Shown here in pieces: positions 25,726 through 36,418 of a stretch of DNA of 64,000 bases. Positions within the stretch are counted from its first letter, which is position 1. Every line of letters begins with the position of its first letter. A program made the translations under genes and the position numbers. The notes beneath the pieces are model-generated. The model was not told the origin of the DNA, did no database searches, and worked only from the letters and a program-made list of their open reading frames with translations. Source of the DNA: Mortierella alpina (lineage: Eukaryota; Mortierellomycota; Mortierellomycetes; Mortierellales; Mortierellaceae); contig JANATF010000001.1 in the NCBI GenBank assembly GCA_029449245.1, forward strand, positions 3,782,001-3,846,000, written 5' to 3'.

Positions 25726-26507
25726 TTAAAGCATGTAGGCGACGGAGACCAAGACACCAGCAGCAGCCAAGACGATGGAGGACTGGGATCCTGCAGCGCC
25801 GCTCTGGGAGGTGGCAGCCTTGGGAGTGGAGGTGGCGCCGGGGGCGGCGGCAGAGGATGGCTTGGTGCCAACAGCAGACGTGCCGGAGGGGAGGGCAGCA
25901 CTGCCGGTGGTGGTGGGGGGAGTGACGGGAGCGGTCGAGTTGCCGCCAGCGCCACCGCCGGGGGTGATGGAGACGCAGAGAGGGTGTCCGACGTCTGTTG
26001 TGTAGAGAACATCGACGGTTAGGGTCTTCTCTCTCTGTTACTTCTACTTTCAACAGGAACTGCGTGTTATAGGACTTACCAAGGTTAGCACAGTCGGGTC
26101 TCAGCTTGTTGTTCCACTTGAGGAGCTGGTCGAAGGTGCAGCCATTGGCCTTGGCACTGATCGACGATCGCAAAGAGATGCAAGAAGGCGAACGGTTAGC
26201 ATCCACAGTCTCATTTTGGATCGCTCTGATCGAATTTCAGGCACCAAAAAGCCTTGCTCCACTTACAAGTCAACGCAGCCAACATCGGTGGCTATGATAG
26301 GTATTGAAGGAAAAAGGATTGTTTCGCGATGTGAGTATGACTAGCTAAGGCTTTGGCAGCCATAAGAGACAGACAGGAACCGAAGCAGGTGGTGGTCTTA
26401 CGGAGGACGGTGACGTTTCTGGTGCAGCCCTTGATGGGTTCGGGGACAACGGCCATAGCCTGGGAGGCAGCGACGGCCAAGACAACGAGAGAGAGAGTGA
26501 ACTTCAT
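25726..26507 (-). CDS. Small LysM-domain protein with GPI-type tail
   Basis: Probable cell-surface protein that binds chitin-type glycans. Exons (high to low): 26507-26402, 26291-26267, 26156-26080, 25994-25726; 158 aa. It has a signal peptide (MKFTLSLVVLAVAASQAMA), then one LysM-like module: CTRNVTVLPTDVGCVDFAKANGCTF in pieces, then DQLLKWNNKLRPDCANLDVGHPLCVSI. A Ser/Thr/Ala/Pro-rich stalk follows. The hydrophobic C-terminus SSIVLAAAGVLVSVAYML has the form of a GPI-attachment signal. Exon 2 is only 25 nt and is needed to complete the LysM start. Without the splicing the frame is broken, so uncorrected gene callers may miss it. Confidence 0.82.
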
Positions 26508-26679
26508 GATTGGGTTGAGATGTGGTTAGGAGGCGGCGAAGGGTTTGCTGTGGGTTGGGAAGGGATAATTTTTAGGTGTTCGAAAAACTACAAAAAACGA
26601 AATGGAAGGGGTTTGCGGATGGAGAAGCGTGAATGGGAGGGAATTGGTGAGAGAAAGGCGATGGAATCGACCAGGCTGC

Positions 26680-26686
26680 CTTTATA
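26680..26686 (-). promoter_or_regulatory. TATA-like box of the LysM gene
   Basis: TATAAAG on the minus strand, about 175 bp upstream of the LysM start codon at 26507. Confidence 0.4.
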
Positions 26687-27947
26687 AAAAAGGACTGGAC
26701 CTCACCGAACAACAGAAAAGAGTTCACAGGCATGGAAAAATGAGTGCCTCTCACTCAATTTGGGATGAATTGCTCTCAAGAAAGAGAAAAGAGCCCATGG
26801 GTTGAGCTAGCACACGCACTCGATCTTATGCGATGAGTGCAGATTCAGAGCAGTGGATGGACATCTGGACCTGCCTGTACGTCTTCATTAGGGCACAGGG
26901 GTCTATAATTATGACCAGAAATCAAACGCCTCTCTGAGCTCAGCTGGACAGATGCCCACAATCAAACTTTGGGTATTTTGCAACACCGAGATTTGGTGAA
27001 GACAACCGCCGTCTTCGTGACAACCGGCTGTAGGATGTTACTGGTATCAATTACGCCCCTTGGCGCACTCCTGGACACACTGTATAGGTTTGATGTGTCT
27101 GAGTGTGTGCGTGCTGGGCTGGAGACGTTCCACAACACCAATATCCTTTGTGCAGCCAAGGACTTTTTTAGCGTGCACTTCGTTTCGTAACTGCTACAGC
27201 AACCTATTCTGCGGCAATACGCTTGTCATGTTAAAAACAAGGAGGGCCTCTCAAGCTAAAGAAGTGACCAAGGTGCCCAAGATCCCGGAGGTTTGCTGCA
27301 GCTGTTAATTACCAGGCTACTGAACGCATTCCTTGACGATGAGATACAATTATTTTTTTTGCTCTCACCTCGAAACTCCAAGATTGTTTTCTCCCCCCCG
27401 TTGCACCTGTGGATGAGGGCACTCCATACACTATAACCCTATTTCGGTCATCACCGGGTAATCTTGTGGTTCCATGGAGTTCCCTCAGCACCATTTGATC
27501 ATGAATAAGGAGCCAAGTTTCTCACGTTGCAGCGGTAGTCTCTGTGTCGTCACGCATGCATGGCAACTGGATCGACTTACGATATCGACCTTCCCAGCGA
27601 AAGACACTGCCGCCAATTCTCTTAGAGGTTTGGGAACACCGCTCTTGCTTCCGAAGTGCATGCCCAAACGTAAGCAGAGATCAAATGCTTGCTGGGAGGA
27701 TAAGGTGAACAGAAACCAGGGCTCAGGGTCAGGTTCAGAACGGATGATCATTTTGGGCACGAGCACTGAGACCGTAATACCAAAACGCGCATAGAGGGGA
27801 AGACCCCGCTTACTCTGCTCATGCAATTGTCTTGGTCAAGATCCATTTTTGGGTTCAAAGTGATAAGTCATTTTTGTGGGGTATATTCAGATGTGATGGA
27901 TTGTCGCCGTCTACGGTAGTCTATCTAGTTGACAAAGTGCACAGCAC
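26687..27947. other. Gene-free stretch upstream of the LysM gene
   Basis: Contains upstream promoter sequence of the LysM gene and the 3' region of the LUD gene. A 113-codon minus-strand frame at 27485-27826 has no signal peptide, domain or clear family, and I do not call it. Confidence 0.4.
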
Positions 27948-28892
27948 TCAGAATCCGAGAACGTCGTTGACTAGCACCTAAAGCAAGTTTAGACAAAGGC
28001 AACATCGATTAGGCGATTACTTCATTCTACGCGAGTGCGTGCCCGAGGCCTTCGTGTTGCCCACTGTTGTAAACTTACCACTTGAATGCGGCCGGGATTG
28101 AAAGGATTTGTCTGTCTGATCACCTCATAGTTGACCACGGCTGATCCAGGGACACCGTAAGCGTCGCGAGCGCGAGCACTCTCAACAGCAAGTGCAAACT
28201 CGTGGGTGCGCTTGTAAGCCTCGGCCTCATCCTTGACAATCTTGTTGGATCCGACCAGGACAATGACGTTGCCAGCACCAAAGGCAACACCGCCGACTTT
28301 TGAGCCAGACAGATCCGCATGCACCAACTTGCCATCCTCGGTCACGGCGGATAAGGAGGTCAAGTAATAGTCGACTGTGGACCCAACAGTGCGACGGAGC
28401 TCTCCCTGCTTGGCACGGTCAGTTTCGGCGAGGATGGTAGCATGGACGTTGTTCCAAGGACTGGATTGAGCCCAAGCAAAGAGAGGAAGGACAATCGAAT
28501 GTTATAATGTCGGTATATTTTTTTTTTTCACTTCAGAAAATCAATGCAAAAAAAAATTGAGAGCTCTTGCAGTGAGGTGCCCCTACTTACGTTTCGCCCT
28601 TGAGGTAAGTAATGAAACCAATCTCTTCAAGTGAGGTGCTGTGTGCGTTGTTGACAGATGCACCAGCGGGGATGAGGCTCTTCACCGTCTCGAAGGCCTC
28701 GTCGCGGTTCTCGACTACGTGAACCTTGAAACCAGTCCTCTCGAGGCCGGCCTTTGCAGCAGCAACGCGCTCGGCACTGGCAGCCCTGGAATAAGGATGG
28801 TCAGCAAGGCCGGCAAGCTGGGTGTCTGACTTTACGAGAGCGGCGAAGGTGTGGTTGACATGGGTGTTCTCAGGGCGGGAAGGAGTAGCCAT
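27948..28892 (-). CDS. LUD-domain (LutC/DUF162-type) protein
   Basis: The family includes bacterial LutB/LutC lactate-utilisation proteins; its role in fungi is not established. Exons (high to low): 28892-28591, 28460-28079, 27977-27948; 237 aa. Exon 1 runs MATPSRPENTHVNHTFAALV to the conserved GASVNNAHSTSLEEIGF. Exon 2 carries the core SLSAVTEDGKLVHADLSGSKV, then GGVAFGAGNVIVLVGSNKIV. The last exon is tiny (30 nt including stop) and supplies VLVNDVLGF. No iron-sulfur cysteine motif is present, so it resembles the LutC rather than the LutB side. No lut-like partner gene lies next to it. Plus-strand E2 gene begins 579 bp upstream. Confidence 0.82.
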
Positions 28893-29471
28893 GGTTTATA
28901 CTTGGTTGCTTGGGGAGGTTTAACAAAGATGCTTAAGGACGAGAAAGTGATTGTGCTATGAAAAGACGTTGAGGACGTAGGGAGGTGCGGAGCCTTTATG
29001 TATATTTCCACATGGAAGAACGGTTGCGTTATTGGAGCCATGAATGACATGGATGGTGTGCTCCCCGCCTGTACAAATACGCCAAATTTGCTCAGCGAAG
29101 ACTCACCAGCGCTCGCCGCACTCTCTGTGTCCAGCGTGCGCTTCACCACCACCACGATTGCACCTTCTGTCCCTAAAATGATGGCTTCTGCCTCACGCTG
29201 ACCCGATTCTGGGTCTGCTAGAATTACATTTCTCTCGCTCGCGTCTCCTAGGCTCGCATCTGATGCAGTCCGATGAGCATCAAAGGATGATTGAGCAGCT
29301 GCTAGTCCTTATGCGACCCAAGAAAAATTGGAACTTTGAGTTGTTCAATAAAGGCCTTCGCGCAACTTCCTGGCCCATGCTCACCACTCTTCTTCCACTC
29401 CACAGCAACGCACATTGGCCGACCCCACTTGACTGCACCCACGCCCGCACCCCCAGAAAAGACACCCATTC
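28893..29471. other. Divergent promoter region, LUD (-) / E2 (+)
   Basis: Shared upstream region of two divergent genes. The side near 29400-29470 is rich in CCAC/CACCC. No clear TATA box or RNA gene seen. Confidence 0.45.
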
Positions 29472-31223
29472 ATGGCGACGGAGCACGCCACACTCCTGCT
29501 GAACAAGCAGCTCAAAGGTAAATGGAGCATGGGCTCCACGCCACTAGAGAGGAATTCATGCAGGTCTCTCTGCGAAAAGAAGGTTTCGACTCCCTTGGCA
29601 GCTCCAAGGCAGGAAGGACACAGTGCCAGTGCCTTTGGCTTATGTGATCATAGGGCGGCAAAGACACTTGGTGGACCTTGCGGCCCATAGGCACGCTTGG
29701 GATTGTGCATGGCTTGCTGTGTAGACTCTTCCATGGCAACTTCCTTCGATGCAGTGATCCCCCTTGGCTCCTTTCTTCCACCGCCTTCTGTTGAAGTCTT
29801 GTTACCTGCCTCGTGATATCCCTCTTTATACACATTCACTCACCGCTGGATGCACACCCACCTGGGCGTCGTCAGAACAATTGGCCAAGGCGCCTCTGCG
29901 CCTTGTTTAATGAGTCGAACCACGCCATGCAAAGAAGAGCTGCACTGTCGTTCCTTTTGGAATCCACTTGGAATTCGGTTTTCGGGTTGCTGACACTTTT
30001 TTTTTTATTCTTCGTGGTCTCTTGTGCCTTAGAACTCACCAAGCATCCCGTGGAAGGCTTCTCTGCTGGCCTCGTTGATGACAACAACATCTTTGAGGTG
30101 AGGAAGAGGCACCTTGACCTGTAGGAAGTTTTTTCTTGGCGCACACCTAACTCACACTTTGCACCCTGCTCACTTGACTGTAGTGGGAGATCATGATTAT
30201 GGGACCACGCGACACACTCTAGTAAGAACCCTCTGCTTCTTTGGACCAACGCCTGTGCTCTTCCCCCCACGCAAAAAAACGGTCGATGGATAGACAGGCA
30301 ACGGCTGGACATGCTGGGAATTGCGGACTGGCTTCCTATATGGGCGCAAGACGGATCATAGCTGTCCTATCACAGGCGACGCTGGACGCGAATCCGCCTA
30401 AATATTTGTATCGCCCCTTAGCCGTCTTCCGCTACTACTTTCACTTTGGGGCAAGCCTGTGGGTCTTCATGGCGGAATGGCTACCCACAAAATGAAGCGA
30501 TTCGCGCTAACCTTGGAATCAACTTTTTTTTTTTGTTTTTCCGTTGATATAGCGAGGGTGGTTTTTTTAGGGCCATTATGACTTTCCCGCCCGAATACCC
30601 TCTTCTTCCACCAAAGCTACGCTTCACGACTGACATTTACCATCCAAATGGTAGGATCACGCATGGACAACACTTGATATCTTGGATAAGTGGGGGCGTC
30701 ACCAATGGCCGCACTAACACTTGCTTGATTGCCTCCTCACACAGTCTACCCCGATGGCGAAGTCTGCATTTCCATTCTGGTATGGTTATTGCTTCCGAGA
30801 ACTACGGAAATTGAACGTTGTTGATTTTGAAGGTCTGATCCCGAACTTTTTGATCAGATCTACTAACGATCACATTTCTCGATTGATACGCTTGTAGCAT
30901 CCTCCTGGTGAAGACAAGTACGGTTATGAACAAGCAAGTGAGCGCTGGCTGCCCGTGCACACTGTTGAGACCATTCTAATCAGTGTCATCTCGATGCTCT
31001 CCAGTCCTAATGACGAGAGTCCGGCCAACATTGAAGCTGCAGTACGTATAAATGAATGATTTAAGGTCAAAGACGTCTGGACCAAATGCATTCGAAACTA
31101 ACGCAGACCTTTGTGCCCGCGATGCTCAATGGCAATCATCTGTAGAAAGAGTGGCGCAATGACTATTCGTCCTACAAGAAGAAGGTGCAGCGAATCACAC
31201 GACGTTCGGCAGAGGACATGTAA
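29472..31223 (+). CDS. UBE2G1: Ubiquitin-conjugating enzyme E2 G1-type
   Basis: Carries ubiquitin from E1 to an E3. Exons: 29472-29517, 30033-30097, 30184-30221, 30553-30650, 30745-30779, 30898-31041, 31146-31223; 167 aa (human UBE2G1 170). The N-terminus [21 protein letters not shown] matches the family, followed by [31 protein letters not shown] and the HPN loop. The active-site cysteine is C90 in [11 protein letters not shown], the same number as in the human protein. The family's acidic loop insertion follows ([19 protein letters not shown]), then [17 protein letters not shown]2G1/S. pombe Ubc15 fits better than Ubc7 because of the PGEDKYGY loop. The enzyme should be active. Confidence 0.95.
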
Positions 31224-31393
31224 CATCCCAGGAAGGATATTGATGTGCCCGTGAGGGACATCTTGAGGAGATCGACAAACGAAATAAATCCACTTCAGCA
31301 ATGACCTGGCGTGGAATATGGTGTGGTACTATTATTGAAATAATGCTTAGGAACGCATGCTATCGAAGAAGCCGGGGCTTGTTGTGCCTTGAT

Positions 31394-32785
31394 CTAAAAT
31401 CCAAAATCACTCAGATCCATGTCGCTCAAGCCCAGATCGAGTTCAATCCTCTCGGCATTTTTGGCGTCCCTTTCCTTCTTGACATCCACGTCCTCTACAA
31501 GGTCTCCACACACCGTGCCGTCACCAACTTCGTCCTCGCTATCATCGCCACTGTCCTCTCCTTCCTCCTTAACCTCTTCCACTTCAGGCGCAGCCTTGGA
31601 ATTCAACTCGTCCTTAGACGTTGAGGCAGGCATAGGTATGGGCGACGGCTTTGAGGAAATGAACAGCGATGAGACAACATCGATGATACTTGTACGCTTT
31701 TCGGACTTTCCCACAGAGCTTTCTGTCATATTTGGGGCTACCGCTGGCTCCTCAATGTCAGACGAGGGCTCATGCGAGTGACTAGTGGTGGCATCCCCAG
31801 CAGCGATCTCGATGTCTTCCATTTCTGCGACGGTCTCATCAGCCTGATGGTCGCCCGCTGCTATTGCTGCTGCCTCAGGGGTGGCGGCCTTCATGACGCC
31901 TGATGCAGCTACTGCAGCAGGGTCACTGATATCCAATTGTGCAATCTCTTCCTCCTTGTCCCTGTCTTCTTTCTCACTAGACCCCGTCTTTTCGGCAATG
32001 CTCTTCCTGCGGACTGTTTCCATCTGAAGAGCATGATTCATTGAGATGAACCCTCGGCGTGCGTCCTCCATACTGCCAAAGCTGGAAAAGAGCCCCATGC
32101 CCCAACCAGAGTAGCGTTCTCCTTGTGTGAATTCGGTGACAGTTCCGCCATGAGTACTGCTCAATTGGAAGTAGTGAGTTCGCTAAAGCGATAGTACAAA
32201 GGGGGGAATAGGTGTGTCACTACATAGAGCAGCATGCATATAGGGAGAGGTCACTGCATCGTTTTCTTTACCAAAACTTACGTCGATAAAGCCCTTCATG
32301 CCAGACCATTCTAAGCACGAGTTGGGCTCGACCTTGGCAATCTTGGGTGACCAAGAGCATGCTGTTCAAATGGTTTCGCAATCCGTAGGGGGTGGGAAAC
32401 GTATATCAACATTTTAGTAGAGTTCTCTCAAGCGATAACCCTTTCCCTATTCCTGAGCGGAGAACTGGAACTTACAGACCGGTGCACCGCAAAAGATTCT
32501 CGCAGGAAGTCTCATCTTCAAGTCCAGCGATTCTCCCACTAATAAGTAGTATGGTCATTTCAGAAAGTACGATGGCGATAGGGAGGGCTGACGTTGGTGA
32601 GTCATGCTGTCGGCGTAACGAAAGTACGGTCATGGTACTGAATGCTCCAGTATCCTACCGGCTATGGTTCCTTTGGCGTGGACCATCATAGGGTTCCATT
32701 CATGATAGTGATCCAGGTCAGTGAGAACTTGCCACACCTCCTGAGGTGCAGCTTGTATAGCGATGCTGGCCTTGTTCTCCTTCAT
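31394..32785 (-). CDS. SRPBCC-fold (polyketide cyclase/START-like) protein with acidic tail
   Basis: Probable small-hydrophobic-ligand-binding protein; the ligand is unknown. Exons (high to low): 32785-32659, 32538-32476, 32361-32282, 32182-31394; 352 aa. The first ~150 residues form one SRPBCC domain: SIAIQAAPQEVWQVLTDLDHY, EWNP, then VGESLDL, CLEWSGMKGFIDRTHYFQL, TEFTQGERYSGW, and the typical ending DARRGFISMNHALQ. The remaining ~200 residues are low-complexity and acidic (EEVEEVKEEGEDSGDDSEDEV in part), an extension that single-domain relatives lack. The start is the first ATG after an in-frame A/T-rich leader. It converges on the E2 gene. Confidence 0.78.
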
Positions 32786-35700
32786 GTGGTCTTGGTTGTA
32801 CAGGGAGTATGGTTCTAATTGCTGAGGGAGAGGATATGTGACAGGATAGCAGGTCTCGGCTCGATGTACTTGATGAATTTGATGTGTTTGATTTACTTTG
32901 GAAAAGTGTGAGCAGAGCAAAAAAAAAAAAAAAAAAGTGCGGAGCAATGTCAGTCAAGAAAAGAGCACAGTAGTTCCAATGATAAAAACGCCACGAAGCG
33001 CTTGTATCCTTCTCTCGCGAACGCCGTTTTGGTCCAACCAGTCTATCTTTGTCCTTCGTGCCTGCCTCTGTTCCGTTTTCTTTTTTCTTATGTTTTTGGG
33101 TTCGAGTTATGCAAGGGAGAAGAAAGGGCTATCTGGGCCATGGAAGTTACGCGACCCCCTCCTCCTCACGGGGATGGCCCACTCGTTGTGTTCTCTTGAA
33201 CAAACCAGGTCAAATCTGCTGCCCGCTTCAAGGGGTCTTTGCCTTGCGTACCGTGGACTGCCAGGAGGTGGAGAGCACCATCCAGCCACGAGTGGGGTGA
33301 GGGATCGTGCGCAGACCCTTCAGTATACTCCGCGTCCATTTCACCTTAAAACCCCGAAGGACTTTGGTATCTCCGAAACTCATATATCGGATCGCTAGTA
33401 GTACTCGAGATGTCCGACATTTCGTTGTTGTCGTGGCTCGCAATGCTGTTTCTTGAATTGAATGTTTTGAATAAAAGAGTAGCAAACAACTGTGCAGCTG
33501 AAGATCTGACGCAGATAGTCATAGAGAGGTGTGGTACGTGGTACCAGGTAGTCTTTACAATGAAAGCAGAACATTTGGCGCCCATCAACGGCTCGTAATG
33601 GCCGCATACTGGACTATGTTGCTTCAGAGCAGTTGTGCATACGAGTTTCCTGTAGCTTAGCACACCAACGATATCTGATCTAGCCAGCGACAGTTTTGAT
33701 ACACCTGGTATACTCAGCCCTTTGTACGTCGGTTGGTGTAGCAGGAGAGACCTCCTGCTCTTCCAAGTTGCAGGCCTTGGAGCCTTCGAGACCTTGCGCC
33801 TGATGACACCGACGCCCACTTTGAGTTTTTCAACTGCATATCGGTTGAAATCACGGTCGTACGAATGCCGCGGTACTCCGTTGCGCAATCCTCACGAGCC
33901 GAAGGGTCGAATCGAACCTAACTCTTATGACCAAAAGCAATTGTCACGTTTGTCTAGTACGTGGAGGTGTACGTCTTTGTCTGTGCACCCATGGCTGTAA
34001 GGTCAGTCGCGGGCTATTGAAACTGAGCTATACCGCCCACCGCAGCAACTACGCAAGGTCTTGGCCCGTTGCATCGGAAACGTAGCGGTGTCATGCTTCA
34101 GAAAGCAAATGCAATCCTTTTATTTACAGTCGAAAACTTGTGTCTACCGTAGAAATTCGCCATTGCATGTGTTGGTGGGCAATGTGCCACGACGCAGCAT
34201 AGGCCTATGCTGTCATGTTATCATGTTTGATCGAACTTAGCCTTCAGGCTTTGTTACAAGACTGGACCGCTTCGGTGAAGGACGCGTTTTTCATGTCTTC
34301 AATAGTCGTATATCATTTTGAGGTGCCGCGTGTGCCGCGAGCTGCAGATTGCCGGATACAACGTAAGCACTGAAGTATACTTCATTGTTATGCCATTGTA
34401 ATTATTCATGACTTTTACAAGAAAGGCGGTGCACTGGCCCAAGTGGCTTTACATCATCCTGCCTCATGATGGTGTTGAAAATATAACCGCGCGAACGGAG
34501 TATCAAGCACTTGAGGTGTGCTCAGAATAAAAACCCAGGAGGCAGTATGCGTCAGTCAACTGAAATTGACACAGCCTTGCATGCATCCAAACTTCGTCTG
34601 CTCGATTTCAGTCATGGCCTACGTTCTAGAACGATTTTTTCTCATTACGTTCTACTATTTGCGTACAGGTCAGTGCTCAACGCTTAAAGGCCTCACAGCC
34701 AAGAATCGCTCTGGCGCAGTTTTTTTTGTAGATCGGAAAATTTGTAAAGGCTCAGCCTGCCAGAGTGACCACTCGTGGCGATTATTAGGAAGAGCCATGA
34801 GCAAGGAGAGGCATGCTGCCGTCGGCAGAGCTTCGACATCAATAACCAGCCCCATCCAAGTACCCCCGTTCTTTCTTCTTCGCTCACTCTGCTAGTTACA
34901 TCTTATCCCTGTAATCGTTGCATGACGGCCATCCTCCAATCCGTCCGTCTGCGCAATTGCACTACAGCGATCGGGCTGTTGGCGATATTATGGGGCTTTA
35001 TGCTTCGCCAGCTCTCCTTTCGCCTTGTATAGTTGGAGTATAACGACGGCCACTACAGTAGTCGATTTGTCAGCACGTCAGATGTAACATGCAAACAAGG
35101 GCATAAACCTAGCAAGTAAAGTGAGGTCCAAGGACTCTGCGATCGGCTTTCGGTTAATCTTCGCCCTTACTACCCTACTGTGCTCATACAGTCACCGTCA
35201 TTGTGCCAGAAAATATAAGGTAACTAGACATGTACTTTGCTGCAAGATCACTCATGCCATTACCCTCAGGTCGCTCTAGATCCCGCCCTTCGTTACATAC
35301 AATGCATGTTCGGCCAAGAAGAAGAGAAAAAAAAAGACGATTTTCTAAACACCACCGATGGTTTATGTCCACCACGCTCGGATATGCGCTGGTATGGAGG
35401 CGCTCGCCCAAAGCGCCTAGCCGGAAGGCTACTGCACTGGTGACCATACCAGTTTTTAGGCAAGAACCAAAAGGCGGGGCGATCGAGTCGACGCCCCTGA
35501 GTTTGCATGCCCGAAAAGGATATATGACGAACGAGACAGAGCAGAGATAAACAAACAGGGAGGAGAGCATGGTGCACGAGCACACATTCAGGTGCATGCG
35601 CATACCAAAGACACCAGCATCCAGACAACAACATAAACATCAACATCAACTTTGGGCACAGAGCAGGCTGAAGCAAAGCAGGCAAGACCCACAGACATAT

Positions 35701-36151
35701 GTAATCACACAGAGCCGTAGATCCTACTGTACTCTTTTTTTCACCTTTTATTGCCTGCCTAGGGTGCCGGACACGTCTAAGGCCTGTCATTGAACGCCCC
35801 TCCAGGAAAACCAGACACCATGATTATGCCTGCAGACATGTTCTCATTTGGATGAACGGCGAATTCCGTGCATGACTCAGTTGCTCAACGAGATGGTTGT
35901 TCTTCCAGCGACTAGGTCTTTTTTTTACAAGGCGCTACGCAGAGGCCAGGAAGCTGCATAGCGCCACGGAGCACATGTGCATACTGTAGCCAAAAGAGAT
36001 AAGCTTGATTTGGTAAACCAGGGCATGATGCAGGAATGCGGTCCGCATATTCGTTTTTCAGTTTTTTTTTATTTTGCCCTGTTTGCGACGCGACGGGAAG
36101 ATTCTCAAGCAGGCCAATCTTGAACAGAAGGGTCTTGCGGGACGACAAGTG
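32786..36151. other. Gene-poor region, left half
   Basis: After the SRPBCC promoter there is no gene I can support. The longest frame (minus, 33346-33888, 180 codons) has no recognisable domain, signal or splice context. A weak pol III-like A/B box pair on the minus strand (34038-33904) does not fold as a tRNA. The sequence looks like decayed intergenic DNA. Confidence 0.4.
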
Positions 36152-36418
36152 ATGCTAGTTGGTGCTTTGTGCTTTGTGCTTGTGCTCGTGCTTGTATCAG
36201 CTTGTGGTATTCCCAGAGAGTGGGACGAGTGGGAGCCCATGGAAACAACTCTGTGCGACATCTGCCCGTATTACAAGAAAAATGGGCAAGTTACCTGTGC
36301 GCGTTTTACCTCCGCTAAAAAAGCGTGCATTCCTCTGCCATTCCGGCTGGCGCATTCTCAAGTTTTCTCGGACAAGAAAGAAAAAGCGTCGCAGCATGAA
36401 TGGGCGGAAAAGCAGTAG
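36152..36418 (+). CDS. Possible small secreted cysteine-containing protein
   Basis: Unrecognised 88-residue frame. It opens with MLVGALCFVLVLVLVSACG, a strongly hydrophobic signal-peptide-like segment. The mature part would be hydrophilic with four further cysteines (LCDIC, VTC, KAC) and a charged end. No homologue comes to mind, and there is no clear promoter or poly(A) site. It may be chance, but the signal followed by spaced cysteines is the layout of small secreted fungal proteins. Confidence 0.25.
   Translation: MLVGALCFVLVLVLVSACGIPREWDEWEPMETTLCDICPYYKKNGQVTCARFTSAKKACIPLPFRLAHSQVFSDKKEKASQHEWAEKQ

Noticed and set aside
33346-33888. 180-codon minus-strand frame in the gene-poor region
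   Set aside because: No domain, signal or splice context; composition looks random.
33904-34038. tRNA-like A box (TAGCTCAG) and B box (GGTTCGATTCG) on the minus strand
   Set aside because: The acceptor stem cannot pair (GGGCGGT has no partner after the B box) and the D and T stems are broken. At best a decayed pol III element.
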